The notes below the pieces were generated by a model that did not search any database, was not told the origin of the DNA, and saw only the letters and a list, made by a program, of their open reading frames with translations. This document shows, one piece after another, positions 47,001-64,000 of a stretch of DNA of 64,000 nt; the first letter of the stretch is position 1, and each line of letters begins with the position of its first letter. Origin of the DNA: Elephas maximus indicus. Taxonomy: Eukaryota > Chordata > Mammalia > Proboscidea > Elephantidae. The position numbers and the translations under genes are program-made. The stretch is taken from NCBI RefSeq assembly GCF_024166365.1, contig NC_064822.1, positions 109,922,823 to 109,986,822 on the forward strand. The letters are read 5' to 3'.

Positions 47001-48250
47001 CTGTGTCCCAAAGGTTCTGACAGGAAGTGTTTCATTCTTGTTGGATTGTATGAATTTCTTTATTCCATCCTTTATTTGTTCTATAATCCAGTCGTTTTTG
47101 AGCAAAGTGTTGTTCAGTTTCCATGTGTTTGATTTCTTTTCCCTGATTTTTCCGCTATTCTAGTTTTATGGCTTTATGGTCAGAAAAGATCCTTTGCAAT
47201 ATTTCAATGTTTTGGATTCTGTTAAGGCTTGATTTTTGGCCTAATGTGTGGCCTATTCTAGAGAATGTTCCGTATGTGTTGGAAAAGAAAGTATACTTGG
47301 GTGCTGTTGCGTGGAGTGTTCTATATATGTCTATGAGGTCAAGTTGGTTAATTGTGGGGTTTTTTCTCTTCTGTGTCTTTATTGAGCTGCTTTCCGGATG
47401 TTCTGCCCTTCACTGAAAGTGGTATGTTCAAGTCTACTATTATTGTGGAGCTATCTGTCTCACTTTTCAATGCTGTTAGAGTTTGTTTTATGTATCTTGA
47501 GGCCCTGCATTGGGTGCATAAATATTTAGTATGGTAATATCCTCCTGGTATATTGTCCTTCCTTATGCTTTGTGGTAGGTTTAAGTCTGAAGTCTGTTTT
47601 GTCAGAAATTAGTATAGCCACTTCTGTTCTTTTTTGTTTGTTGTTTGCTTGATATATTTTTTTCCATCCTTTGAGTTTTAGTTTGTGTCTTTAAGTGTAA
47701 TGTGTGTCTCTTGTAGGCAGCATATAGACATATAGTGTTTTTTAATCCATTCTGCCACTCTCTGTCTCCTTATTGGTGCATTTACTTCATTTTCATTCAG
47801 TGTAATTATAGATAGGTATGAGTTTAGTACTGTCATTTTGATGCCTTTTTTGTGTGTGTTGTTGACTGTTTCATTTTTCTACTTATTTCTTTGTGCTGAG
47901 TAGTTTTTCTTTGTAAATTGTGTGTTCCTGTTTTTCATTGTAGTTGATTTTGTTTTTGCTGAGTCTTTATGTTTTTCTTTTTTTTAAATTTTGATATGTA
48001 GGATTGTTAGTCTTCTTTGTGGTTTCCTTAATATTTACCCCTGTTTTTCTAAGTTTAAACCTAACTTGTATCTCCCTATATTGCCTTGATTTCCTCTCCA
48101 TATGGAAGATCTATGCCTACTTTATTTATTTAGCCCCTCTTTATTGATTTAATGTTGTCATCTTTTACATAATGACATCACTGATTCCATGTTTTGAGCA
48201 TTTTTTGGTCTTGATTTATTTTTGTGATTTTCCTATCTGGGTTGATATCT
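44100..48250 (-). pseudogene. L1 ORF2, broken by stops and frameshifts
   Basis: Endonuclease and RT regions remain recognisable in several frames: '[20 protein letters not shown]' near 46.2 kb, '[20 protein letters not shown]' near 45.9 kb and a FADD box near 45.8 kb. The last part (44617-44820) matches the C-terminal region of the intact fragment at 41.7-43.6 kb. Non-functional. Confidence 0.8.
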
Positions 48251-48291
48251 GGTTGCTTTGTCCTGTGTTCTAGTGTTGAGTTGATATCTGA

Positions 48292-49298
48292 TTATTGATT
48301 TTCTAACCAGAGAATTCCCTTTAGTGTTTCTTGTAATTTTGGTTTGGTTTTTGCAAATTCTGTAAGCTTCTCTTTATCTGGAAATGTCTTAATTTCCCCT
48401 TCATATTTGAGAGACAGTCTTACTGGATATATGATTCTTGGTTGGCAGTTTTTCTCCTTCAGTGCTTTATATATGTCATCCCATTGCCTTGTTGCCTGCA
48501 TGGTTTCTGCTGAGTAGTCCAAACGTATTCTTAGTGATTCTCCTTTGTAGGTGACTTTTTGCTTATCCCTGGCCACTCTTAAAATTTTCTCTTTATCTTT
48601 GGTTTTGGCAAGTTTGATTATAATATGTCTTGGTGACTTTCTTTTGGGATCTACCTTGTATGGGGTTCGATGGGCGTTTTGGGTAGATATCCTTTCATTT
48701 TTCACGACATCAGGAAACTTTTCTGCCAAAAAATCTTCAGCAATTCTCTCTGTATTTTCTGTTATCCCTCCCTGTTCTGGTATTCCAATCATTCGCAAGT
48801 AAGGGAGTCCCATATGATTCTTAGGGTTTCTTCATTTTTAAAAATTCTTTTATCTAATTTTTCTTAGAATATATTGTTGCCAAGTGTTTTATCTTCAATC
48901 TCTCTAATTCTGTCTTCCACTTCCTCAGTGCTGCTCCTCTGACTTTCTATTAGGTTGTCTAATTATGTAATTTTATTGTGAATCTTCTGAATTTCTGATT
49001 GCTGTCTCTCTATGAATTCCTGTAGCTTATTAAATTTTTCATTATGTTCTTGAATAACCTTTTTAATGTCTTCAGTTGTTTTATCTGTGTGCTCCTTGGC
49101 TTGTTCTGAGCTTTGCCTGATCTTGTTTCTGATATCTTGAAGAGTTCTGTATATTAATCTTTTGTATTCTACATTTGGTAATTCCAGGGATACATCTTCA
49201 TTCAGGAGAGTCCTTGATTTTTTGTTTTGGGAGTTTGTTGAAGGAATCATGGTCTGCTTCTTTATGTGAGTTGATATTGACTGTTGTCTGCAAGTCAT
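48292..49298 (-). pseudogene. L1 ORF1 (RNA-binding protein), split reading frame
   Basis: The upstream piece (49298-48963) is a hydrophilic, heptad-like coiled-coil segment ('DIKKVIQEHNEKFNKLQEFI'). The downstream piece (48813-48292, 173 residues) contains the RRM and C-terminal domains, with 'GIPEQGGITENTERIAEDF' and 'RPPRHI'-type basic stretches (here 'RKSPRHIIIKLAKTKDKEKI'). The frame is broken between them at about 48815-48960. ORF1p coats L1 RNA in active elements. Confidence 0.8.
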
Positions 49299-49299
49299 C

Positions 49300-50789
49300 T
49301 ATAAGTTATTGTATGAATTTATTTTATGTTTGCTCACTGTGTCCTAGTTTCTTGCATTGTTTTGTTTTGATATACCCAAATAGGCTACTAGAGTGAGCTA
49401 ACTTGATTACTGGAGCCTCTGAAGCACTAATGTCCTGTTACCAGATGGCTAGAGCTGTTACCAGGTATATAAGCCTAGGAGTCCATTCACTATTCTTGTA
49501 TAGATTCAGTTCATGCATCCTGATAGTCAGTCACCTAATGTGTGGTGCAGGCTTTCACCTACTGTCTTAGAGGAGCAGTGGTGATTGGTGTATGCACAGG
49601 TTTCTGGTAGTAGCAGGGGGTCACACTCTGAGGAAGGCAGGGGGCTGGCAACTTTTCTCCGAGTTGTCTGTGAGGAAGGCATGTCCCTATTCTCTAGAGT
49701 ATTCTGGTGGGTGGGCTCTGCAGCCATACCATACGCACCCAATACTTTTACCTGTAAGGACTGGTAGGCACCACTTATCCTTGCAATCCTTTCATGGGTG
49801 GCTAGGTGGCGTGGTTGGAGCCTCTAGTCCTCAGGCCCCTGCTGTGACTAGGTGAAGGCCCTGTTTAATAGGCACAATGGTATCAAAAGTCCAAAACCTG
49901 GCTCTCCACTGCACAGCCGAAACAGATACAGTCAGGCCTCAAACAGATTCACCCTTGCAATATAATAGCCAGATCCTATCTGGTGTAGTGGAGCCACCTG
50001 GATCCATGCAGGGGTGAAAGACAAAGTCTGTGGATCACTTGTGCCTGGACTGGAGCTGCTTCTGATCTGAGTTTCCAGATCAGGGGAGTTGGCAGAGTAT
50101 TTTTCCCCCGTTTTTTAATTTGTTACTTCTCCAAGGCCAGGAGAATGCCCCAGGGAGCACATCAGGACCTACCTCAGGTCCAGGGAAATCAACTGTTAAT
50201 GAAGCAGGCTGGGGCAGAGGGATCAGATAGATGGGAGAGAGTTCTTTCAAGAGGAGGAGCTACTAGATCCGCATGGTAAATTAGACAAAATCACTTATCG
50301 TGTGCCAATAGCACTGATTTATCCCTGATTCCAGAGGCGTGGGTAGCCTGTGTGCACAGCTGGCTCTGTGCCGAGATCACCCCTGGGGGTTAGGGCTGCG
50401 TCCTGCACTTGCCTTCTTTCACTGAAGCTGCCGTGTGCTAAACTCCAGGGCCAGCTCCGCTGCAGTCACACCACAGGATCAAGGGTGCTCCACTTTGCTT
50501 GCCTTCTTTCGCTGAAGCGGCTGTGTCCCTGAAAACTACCATCAGCCCTGCCATAGTCGCGCCAAGGAACTGGGGCTGAGGCACTGCCGTGGGCTTGGCA
50601 ACTCCTTGCTGGTTCTGTACCATCTCTCTCTCCCCTGTCACTTAGTCCAATATCTTAACTTTGCATTTGATGCACGGGTTTCCTAGCTTGCCATATATAT
50701 AATGGATTCACTTGTTTTTTCAGGTCTTTGTTGTAAGAGGGACCACTGGAAGCATCAGACTACTCTGCCATCTTGGCCCCACCACCACC
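49300..50789 (-). promoter_or_regulatory. L1 5'UTR
   Basis: GC-richer than the rest of the element and without ORFs; its far end carries the typical 'ccaagatggc' start with a YY1-like core. In active L1s this region is the internal promoter. Assignment is by position and composition. Confidence 0.6.
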
Positions 50790-51130
50790 AGTAATGTTTT
50801 CTATAGATAGGAAAGTGAGCAGATACTGGTAAGATGAGAAGAGTCTTTTAATTGTTGTAAGTGAATTTAGATTTTCATTAGACTCGTTTATACTGGGCTA
50901 ACTCTCCAGAGACAGGTGAAATTCTCAGATTTCTTGTTTTGATTGTTCTGATGAATGACTTTGTGGGTGAAGTATTAAGACTTAATTATTCAGGGTTAGA
51001 GTACACAGCAGATATGAAAGACTTAAGGTTCAGGCCTTCATTTTTGACTGTTCACTGTTTCAGCCTTGCTCACCTGCCTTCCAGACATCAGGGTCAGGAA
51101 TCCAATTGGCAGTATTAGAAAGTTTTTCAT
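50790..51130. other. Intergenic, no feature recognised
   Basis: No gene or clear repeat between the L1 5' end and an AfroSINE. Confidence 0.4.
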
Positions 51131-51134
51131 TTGG

Positions 51135-51303
51135 TTCCAAAAAACCAAAACCCACTGCTGTCAAGTCAATTCCGACTCATAGTGACTCTATAGAACAAAG
51201 TAGAACTGCCCAATAGAATTTCCAAGGAGCACCTGGCGGATTTGAACTGCCGACCTCTTGGTTAGCAGCTGTAGCACTTAACCACTATGCCACCAGGGTT
51301 TCC
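51135..51303 (-). repeat. AfroSINE
   Basis: Full minus-strand copy with 'gctgtcaagtcaattccgac' body and head 'ccactatgccaccagggttt'. Flanks 'ggttccaaaa' and 'ggtttccaaaa' are similar, but the head itself ends in such bases, so the duplication is uncertain. Confidence 0.85.
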
Positions 51304-52553
<1,250 letters not shown>

Positions 52554-53057
52554 TGTTATGGATTGAATTGTGTCCTCCAGAAATGCGTGTGAGCTTGGCT
52601 AGGTCGTGGTTCCCAGCATTGTTCAGTTGTCTACCATTCTGTGATCTGATGTGATTATTCTGTATTGTAAATCCTAAGGTCTATGATGTTAATGAGGCAC
52701 TTATGTTAATGAGGACTCAATCTACAGGATTAGGTTGTATTTTGAGTTGGTCTCCTCTGAGATATAAAAGAGAGAATTGAGCAGAGAGGAGAGGGACCTC
52801 ATACCACCAAGAGAGAAGAGCCAGGAGTGGAGCGTGTCCTTTGGACCCAGGACCCCTGTGCTGAGAAGCTCCTAGACCAGGTAAAGATTGATGACAAGGA
52901 CCTTCCCCCAGAGCTGACAGAGAGAAAAGCCTTCCCCTGGAGCTGGCACCCTGAAGTTGGACTTCTAGCCTCCTAAACTGTAAGAGAATAAACTTCTGTT
53001 TGTTAAAGCCACCTATTTGTGGTATTTCTGTTATAGCAGCACTAGATAACTAAGACA
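52554..53057 (+). mobile_element. MaLR/MLT1-like solo LTR with intact ends
   Basis: 504 bp from TGTTATGG to CTAAGACA, flanked by a perfect 5-bp duplication GTGAA (52549-52553 and 53058-53062). AATAAA lies near 52987. No internal retroviral sequence, so a solo LTR. It is the best-preserved of five copies in the window. Confidence 0.8.
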
Positions 53058-53062
53058 GTGAA

Positions 53063-54159
53063 CTAAGACTATAGCATCTCAAACCTTGAAGTTAACTGCT
53101 GTATTTACTGCCAATAGGAGGCCTACTTTCCCCTATTGTTAACTGTCTTTAGCTATCCTAACACTCACTTCAAGGACTCTCAAGTTTCTAGGCAACAGCT
53201 ACAGCTGAGATTTCTGCAAAACAGGGGCAGAGTAGTCTGGTAGGGGGAAAAAAAAAGATTAAGGCAGACTGGCATAAACAGTAGGGTTGGAAAAGTGCCT
53301 GGAGTAGCCTGTTTCAATTCTGCGTTGTGCCATGTATAGGGCATAGACAAAGGGCACATAGGTAGACTGTTAATTGTTGGATTTTCCTGAGGGCATTTAA
53401 GTTATTAACTCCAGGCATTTAGACTGGGGTTCCTTTTAGCCACAAAAGCCAGGGTTGTTCTTTAAAGCTTCCATTGCATATTAATGATTATATTAGAATC
53501 ATCATGAACACTTATTATGAAGCGTGTTGGTGCTCTGGAAAATAAAGGCTGCAGTATAATCCAGTATTGTATACAGTTATCTTCAGATTCTTAAAGATAA
53601 TGGAAAGGAGTTTCAATACCTAAATGTAGTCTTCAGATGACCCCAAACCTTTATGTTAGCCAGCAGCCTAGAAAAGTATGAAGTTTGCCAGACTAAGAAG
53701 ACTGGTGATAATAAATGAAGAGTGCTTTAGAATAGGCAGTGAGAACTGGCGACCTTGGATTATTCAACTAGTTATCAATAGCTGAATATCTCATTTAAGG
53801 AGGCCAAGATTATAATGGAGACCATTTGGGTTAGTACACGTTAGCCTTGGCAAGAATACTACAAATTTAATACCCCCTTGACACTTAACCCTAGTTTAAA
53901 GGATCTTGAGACCTACCTTATTTTTGAAGCAGTGCCTGTCAAGAATCCGAAGGAAAATGTCACTCAAGGAGGAAAAAAATCTGTAAAACAAAGCAAGGCC
54001 AATACCTGAAATTTGAGGAGAGGGAAAGTACAGTACATTTTAGTCAAGCAATATAAATCACCTTTGTGTTCAAGCTATTCAATTCTTCTTTTCCCACCAT
54101 AGTGTTCTATGGTTTCTCAGAGGTTTGGAAGTTTTTGATGCCATAGTTAAGTCTTGGAG
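53063..54159. other. Intergenic, no feature recognised
   Basis: About 1.1 kb of ordinary AT-rich sequence without ORFs of note. Confidence 0.4.
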
Positions 54160-54335
54160 AAGTGGCTCTCAATTCTGGTTATGCATGAGAATCACTGAGT
54201 AGTTTTAATGTGACAGATCCTTTGGCCCCACTCTTGAACTATTAGATCAGAATCTCCAAGGTTGTGGTCTGGCTAACTGGCTTTAAAACAGTTCTACAGG
54301 TGATTCTGATTTGCAGCCAGGGTTGCTAGGCCCTG
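54160..54335. mobile_element. MER5-like DNA transposon
   Basis: 'gtggctctcaattctggtta', 'gaatcactgagtagttttaa' and 'caggtgattctgatttgcag' in the MER5 order. Confidence 0.6.
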
Positions 54336-54569
54336 CTCTGGTGTAGTCAGACCACTCTTAGAAGCGGCTGGTGAGGCCTCTTGGTAGGAGAAATTGCCTC
54401 ATGATCTTTCTCATGAAGTTTCTCCAAAGACTACTGGTTGGCATGATTAGTGCCATGTCTAAAACTGGCCTTTTTCTTTCTGGGATGCCATATACAATCC
54501 CACAGAAGGTGGCAATGAGCTCGCTACATACTCAGACCAAGTTTTTACTTTATTGTTGACATTTCTAAT

Positions 54570-54720
54570 ATAGTGTACTGGGCCTTGAGTGAATGTTTTA
54601 CATATGCCATATCATTTAATTACTTCCTCAGTTATATGAGGGTTACTACCATTTTATAGATTAGGAAACCAAATCAGTGGTGATAGATAGCCTAAAGTTG
54701 CAAAGCTGGTAAGTATTTGA
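54570..54720. repeat. MIR-like fragment
   Basis: 'taccattttatagattagga' then 'ctaaagttgcaaagctggta' resemble the MIR core. Diverged. Confidence 0.45.
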
Positions 54721-54834
54721 ATAACATTAATATTATTTGAAGCAATATATGTAAAGCACGTAAGTATCTGGTATATAATAAATAATAAATGTTAGGTCAT
54801 TACATATACTAATTTATTTAAATCTACACAATAA

Positions 54835-54965
54835 CCCCATGAGATGGGAACTATTATCAATATCATCTCCATTTTGCACACAGGAAAACTGGGTTAGAGC
54901 TGGTAAGTGATATGGTTAAGACATGAATTCAAACTTTATGACTCCATAACCTGGGCTCTTAGGCA
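54835..54965. repeat. MIR-like fragment
   Basis: 'tccattttgcacacaggaaa' and 'agagctggtaagtgatatgg' and 'catgaattcaaactttatg' follow the MIR core order; a second copy beside the one at 54.6 kb. Confidence 0.5.
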
Positions 54966-55029
54966 CTAAATCATAAGACTCAGCCCACTATACTCAGCTG
55001 TGTTTGAGTCCAGTTTTTTTTCTGATGCC

Positions 55030-55193
55030 TGGAGTCCTGGTGGTGCAGTGGTTAACCAAAAGGTCAGCAGTTTGAATCCACCACCCACTCCTTGGAAACC
55101 CTATGGAGCAGTTCTACTCTGTCCTATAGATTTGCTATGAGTCGGAGTCCACTCAATGGCAACCGGATTTTTTTTTTTTCAATTGTTTCTTTT
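55030..55193 (+). repeat. AfroSINE with a head deletion
   Basis: Head 'gtcctggtggtgcagtggtt' runs straight to 'aaccaaaaggtcagcagttt', so about 15 bp between box A and the 'gctaaccaaa' part are lost. Flanked by TGATGCC at 55023-55029 and 55194-55200. Confidence 0.8.
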
Positions 55194-55528
55194 TGATGCC
55201 AAGAGATATTGGCTTTTCTCATAAACCAAACATAGGGGAATAAGTGTTTCCAGGCTCCAGCAGTCTTACGGTCTAGCTGGAGAAGCAGTATAATGTGAAA
55301 CGGGCAATTAAATGTAGAACCTAATTTAAATTATAACTGTGTGGTACAGACCAAGGGCTGTACGAGTTCAGCAAGGGCTGGTATTGGGACTATTGAGCTA
55401 GGTGCTGAAGAATGACAGGATTTAGATCAGCAAGAAGAAAAGCATACAGAAGTGAAGTCAGAAATAAACATAGTGTATTTATCACAGTAGACTGAGAATA
55501 TGGTCCCCACTAGGTTGGAGAGGTTTGG

Positions 55529-55670
55529 AAACCTTGGTGGCATAGCGATTGAGAGCTACGGCTGCTAACCAAAAGGTTGGCAGTTCGAATCCACCAGGTG
55601 CTCCTTGGAAACCATAAGGGGCAGTTCTACTCTGTCCTATAAGGTCGCTATGAGTCAGAATTGACAACAG
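55529..55670 (+). repeat. AfroSINE
   Basis: Head 'ggaaaccttggtggcatagc', box-B-like 'cagttcgaatccacc', body 'cgctatgagtcagaattgac'. It lacks a T-run tail. Same strand as the copy 350 bp to its left. Confidence 0.8.
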
Positions 55671-56075
55671 GTTTAGGCTGGAGAGAACATATAAGAGGAC
55701 AGCAGAAAACAAGATTGGCTTGGCATAGTCTTCAACAAAATTTTCAGGATAAGGATAGAAATCAAGTGAGAAAGATCCAATCCAATAGAACTATACTAAC
55801 CTGTAAGAAGGCTGGGGCTGTGCTGCTGCTCAGTTTTCTAGGTGTTGGTTTTTTCCTACCTGCTCTTTATTCTCTCCTATTAAAGTGAAAGACCAGTAGA
55901 AATCCCACAGATCTCCTTGGTAGAAACTGGGTTTGTTTGATACAGCAAGTGATTCAGATATTTGGGGCCAATAGTACATTATGACAGGCCCACAGCTATC
56001 TAGGGATACAGTCCAGTAAATAAGCCGAAAGGCAGATTCTATTTTCTTAAAACGCAAAGTTTCTCTTAGAGATTA

Positions 56076-56505
56076 TTGTGGATTGAATCCTGTCCCCTCA
56101 AAATATGTGTTAGAATCCTAACCCATATACCTGTGGATGTAATCCTGTCTGAAAATAAGGCTTTATTATGCTAGTGAGGCTGTATCACTATAGGGTGTGT
56201 TCTAAACCTAATCTCTTCTGAGTTATAAGGAGCAGCATAGACACAGAGACAAGCAAGCACAAAGGGAAGAAGATAGACGCCATGTCATGAGAAGATTGCC
56301 AATGAATCAAAGAACACCAGGGCTTCAGAAGCTGAGACAAGGATCTTCCCGCAGACCTGACAGAGAGAGAGAGAGAGCCTCCCCCTATATCTGGTACCCT
56401 GAATTTGGATTTCTAGGCTCTTAAGTTGTGAGAAAATAAGTTTTTGTTCTTTAAAGCCACCCACTTGTGGTACTTGTATTACAGCAGGCTATGAAACTAG
56501 GAGAT
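56076..56505 (+). mobile_element. MaLR/MLT1-like LTR, diverged
   Basis: 'tgtggattgaatcctgtccc' start, 'cacccacttgtggtacttgt' and 'acagcaggctatgaaactag' near the end. A GA-dinucleotide run ('cagagagagagagagag') lies inside at about 56361-56377. Confidence 0.6.
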
Positions 56506-56944
56506 ATTTGAAATTTCATGTGTTAAGCATTGCCATTTTCCTGTTTCTTTAAAAAATGCATTCTCTTGGGACAAACATGTTCTTTAAATACTAATGCTAA
56601 TACCCACCCCGCCCCCTCCCCCGGGTTTATTGGGGCAGTGTGAGAGCCCTGGGTATGGAAAATGGGAAAGGTTGAAAAGCAGAGGAAAAAGGGATTGAAA
56701 AGGAGGTGGATGTGAAAACAATTCTGTCTGATTTAGTATTTTTTTCCCTAGGACCCTCTGCTTTTGACCTCGAATGAAGCTGAAAAATGAGTTGAAGGTT
56801 TTCTTAAGGCCTCGTTGGGATGGCAAGAATACTTCAGTGCTAGAATTAATTCAGGCTTCCAAGATTTAAGGGCTACTATTAATTTCTCCTTGTTAATCTT
56901 AGTTAATTTGGTTCTTCTTCATAAGGCCTATTTCCCAATTTTGT

Positions 56945-57148
56945 CTTAAATGATTCAACAAATAAACCAGCATGTTTATTGAGTGAGTTGCTATTGTGTC
57001 CAAGAGATATTGTTCTAGATCATTGTTTCTCAAAATGTGTGCCATTGAACACTTGTACCTAGGACACTTCTGAGCCCCACCACGGACCTACTGATTTTGA
57101 CTTTTTGGGAATAGGGTTGATCTCAGTTTCTTAAGCACCCTTAAGAAC
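56945..57148 (+). repeat. L2 scrap followed by partial MER5-like element
   Basis: 'gattcaacaaataaaccagc' to 'ttgttctagat' (56945-57022) recalls an L2 3' end; 57023-57148 begins 'cattgtttctcaaaatgtgt' like a MER5 end. Both are diverged. Confidence 0.4.
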
Positions 57149-57154
57149 CATTGT

Positions 57155-57350
57155 ATTTGAGCAGTGGTTCTCAAACCTGAGGGTGCACTGGAATCACTGA
57201 GAGGACCTGTTAAACCACAGTTTCCTGGATCCCATCCCAGAGTTTTGGGATTTAATAGATCTGAGGTAGGGCCCAAGAACTTGCCTGTCTATCAAGTTCC
57301 TAGGTGATGCTGATGCTGCTGGATCACACTTTGAGAATCACTGTATTAGA
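57155..57350. mobile_element. MER5A-like hAT-Charlie element
   Basis: Nearly complete: 'gcagtggttctcaaacctga' start, 'gatgctgatgctgctggatc' and 'acactttgagaatcactgta' end, exactly the recalled MER5A plan. Confidence 0.85.
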
Positions 57351-57359
57351 ACATTGTGA

Positions 57360-57760
57360 AGAATATAAAGAAGTATTAGCTACAATTCTGTCATTAAAGA
57401 GGTTATGTTATAGTTGGGAGAGATAAGATATATACTTAAAAATAAAACCCAATATAATGTCATGTATAAAATGTATGACATTGAACAGAGTAGTTAGGAG
57501 GAGATGGGATTTAACCTGTGCCCTAAAAAAATGGATAGAACAAAGATTTAAAAGAGAATAATATGAGCATTCTTGATGAGGGTTTAAAAGAAGGAAAGTA
57601 TAAAGGTGTATGGGGATGGGGTGGTGGGTACTTGTGTCTGGTGTAAAGTTTTACATAGGACAGTCGTGGAGGTGTAAGGCCAAATAGGTTGGGGCCAGGC
57701 TGTGAAGACTGTGAATTACTGCCCTCTTCCCCCACCCCCCAGCTTCCCAGTCCTTACCAA
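57360..57760. other. Intergenic just upstream of NCKAP1L
   Basis: No gene. 'gggatttaacctgtgcccta' and 'ttggggccaggctgtgaaga' suggest an old dispersed repeat of unknown family. Confidence 0.35.
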
Positions 57761-57764
57761 AAAT

Positions 57765-62254
<4,490 letters not shown>

Positions 62255-62475
62255 AGGTGGGCTTTGAATCAGACAGATCTGATTTCAAACCTCAGCTTTA
62301 CCACTTCTAAGTTGTGTGACTTTAGGCAAAGACTTTTAAAATCCTAGTTTCCTTATCTAGAAAATGGGGAAATAAAATTTAATACATGGGGTATTGATGA
62401 GGATTAAATGAGATTATGTGTGGAGAGCTTCTAGCATAGTGTTTAGCATATAATAAAGTAATAGTCCAACAAATG
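62255..62475 (+). repeat. MIR SINE
   Basis: 'tttgaatcagacagatctga', 'taagttgtgtgactttaggc' and 'gaggattaaatgagattatg' in the full MIR order. Well preserved for an element of this age. Confidence 0.75.
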
Positions 62476-62535
62476 TTAATTCTGTTCCTTTCTTCTTTTT
62501 TCCCCTAAAGTTTATTTATTTTATTGTTCTCGTTG

Positions 62536-62705
62536 TTGTTAGGTGCCGTCGAGTCGGTTCTGACTCATAGCGACCCTATGCACAACAGAACAAAACACTG
62601 CCTGGTCCTGCGCCATCCTTATAATTGTTATGCTTGAGCTCATTGTTGCAGCCACTGTGTCAGTCCACCTCGTTGAGGGTCTTCCTCTTTTCCGCTGACC
62701 CTGTA
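62536..62705 (-). mobile_element. RTE LINE 3'-end fragment
   Basis: Reverse complement matches the last ~170 bp of the 12.5-12.68 kb RTE ('agaggaagaccctcaacgag' to 'tcgacggcacctaacaacaa'). The 5' part is absent. Confidence 0.8.
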
Positions 62706-62714
62706 GTCTGCCAG

Positions 62715-64000
62715 GCAAGTTGTTGAGAATATATACAACAAAACATACACCGGTTCAATCGTTTCTACATGTACAATTCAGTGACATTGATTACATTCCT
62801 TGAGTTGCGCAACCATTCTTACCCTCTTTTCGGAGTTGTTCTTCCCTCATTAACCCAAACTCAGTGTCTCTAAGTTTCCCATCCAGTCTTTCAAGATGCT
62901 GTTTTCAATTTGATTCCATATAAAAAAAATTTTTTTTAAATCTAGTCCTTAAAAGAGCATGATGCCCAAGGCAGGACTTTTTTTCACCAGTTAAGCTAAC
63001 TTACTGTTTGGTTTTAAGATGACTTCAGGAGATATTTTTGGTTTAAGATTCAAAGATTATCTCAGGGCAATAGTTTCAGGGATTCATTTATCCTCCATGG
63101 CTCCTGAAAGTGTAGAGTCCATGAGAATTTGAAATTCTTTATGTATTTCCCCCTTTTTGATCAGGATTAGTCTATGGAATCTTTGATCAAAATATTCAGT
63201 AATGGTAGCTGGGCACCATTCAGTTCTTCTGGTCTCACGACAAAAGAGGCAGTTGTTCATGGAGGCAATTAGCCACACATTCCATATCCTCCTCCTAGTC
63301 CTGACTCTTCCTCTTCCTCTGTGGCTTTAGGTGCATAGAGACCAATTGTTGTGCCTTGGATGGCTGCTTGCAAGCTTTTAAGACCCCAAGCACTACAAAA
63401 CAAACTAGGAGGTAGAACAGAAGCACTAAACACATTAGTAGGCCAATTAACTGGGATGTCCCATGAAACCATGATCCTAAGCCTTCAAACCAAGGACTGA
63501 ACTCCTGTGAGGTGTTTGGTTGTACTTAAGCAGCCTCAACAGCCATCTTTTTTTTTTTTTATTGTCTTTGTTTTAAATATATCTGTCACAGAATTTTTGC
63601 CAATTCAACTTTTTTCAGGTGTACAACGTATTGACAGCACTTACAGTAATGGGCTGTGCAACCCTACCCTTAGTCAATGTAATTTTTCCATCACTGTTAA
63701 TCCACCTTTTCCCCTTCCTGCCCCTGGTAGCCACCAATAAACTTTTGTCTCTATATATCTGCCTTTTCTTATCTTTTTATAAAAGTGAGGTCGTACAATA
63801 TTTGTCTTTCTGTGATGGGTTTATTTTGCTCAGCATAATGTCTTCAAGTGCCATCCGTACATGAAGCATGTAGCAAGACTTCATTTCTCCTACTGACTGA
63901 GTAGTATTCCATTGTATATGTGTACCACATTTTGTTTATCCATTCATCTGTTGATAGGCCTTTAGGTTGTTTCCACCTTTTGGCTATTGTGAATAGTGCT
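62715..64000 (-). mobile_element. L1, 3' portion, runs off the window
   Basis: Minus strand: 3'UTR variant ('caattcagtgacattgatta' at 62775) then ORF2 3' end. The right-edge phrase 'ttgtttatccattcatctgt' equals the ORF2 region also seen near 9.86 and 41.9 kb. Lies in NCKAP1L intron 3. Its 5' end is outside the window. Confidence 0.75.

Larger units (their letters stand above)
43664..50789 (-). mobile_element. L1, near full length, missing its 3' end
   Basis: Minus strand from right to left: 5' end 'ggggccaagatggcagagta' near 50780, GC-richer 5'UTR (about 49300-50789), ORF1 (48292-49298), ORF2 (about 44100-48250, many breaks), then a 3'UTR that stops at about 43664. Compared with the neighbouring copy, roughly 570 bp of terminal 3'UTR and the poly-A are missing. 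Confidence 0.85.

Overview
This is mammalian genomic DNA, not microbial: spliced genes with GT-AG introns, long intergenic stretches, and dense retrotransposons. The repeats point to an afrotherian, most likely an elephant or close relative. About a dozen tRNA-derived SINEs of the AfroSINE type are present, together with RTE (BovB-clade) LINEs whose 3' tail resembles the SINE tail, and several L1 copies with a shared distinctive 3'UTR. The species call is an inference from repeat content and recalled family knowledge; no search was run.

Layout. (1) 1-20.3 kb is gene-free and repeat-rich. It holds an RTE LINE broken by an LTR, two MaLR-type LTRs, several AfroSINEs, a nested locus at 7.98-12.68 kb (an RTE with an inverted 5' half, carrying an L1, carrying an AfroSINE) and an L1 3' end with target-site duplications. 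(2) 20.35-34.3 kb is the complete GTSF1 gene on the minus strand. Its CDS can be followed over seven coding exons encoding 167 residues, with a non-coding first exon at a CpG-rich promoter, a 37-nt exon carrying the stop codon, and a separate 3'UTR exon with AATAAA. (3) 34.6-57.8 kb is intergenic. It is dominated by two abutting minus-strand L1s (40.72-50.79 kb), one with a 624-codon open ORF2 fragment and the other nearly full length with ORF1 and a 5'UTR but lacking its 3' end. (4) 58.01-64 kb is the start of NCKAP1L (HEM1) on the plus strand: three coding exons (102 residues), then the gene runs toward the right edge. The window ends inside another L1.

The order GTSF1 (minus) then NCKAP1L (plus), about 24 kb apart and divergent, matches what I recall of human chromosome 12q13. 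The two genes are not functionally linked: GTSF1 is a germline piRNA-pathway zinc-finger protein and NCKAP1L is a blood-cell WAVE-complex subunit.

I found no new gene system. The points most worth a second look are the twin-primed and nested RTE/L1/SINE locus, a near-complete palindromic hAT-like element with a perfect 8-bp duplication in GTSF1 intron 2, the abutting L1 pair, the 3'UTR intron of GTSF1 with an inverted SINE pair, and a small ORF starting inside a YY1-like motif at the GTSF1 promoter.
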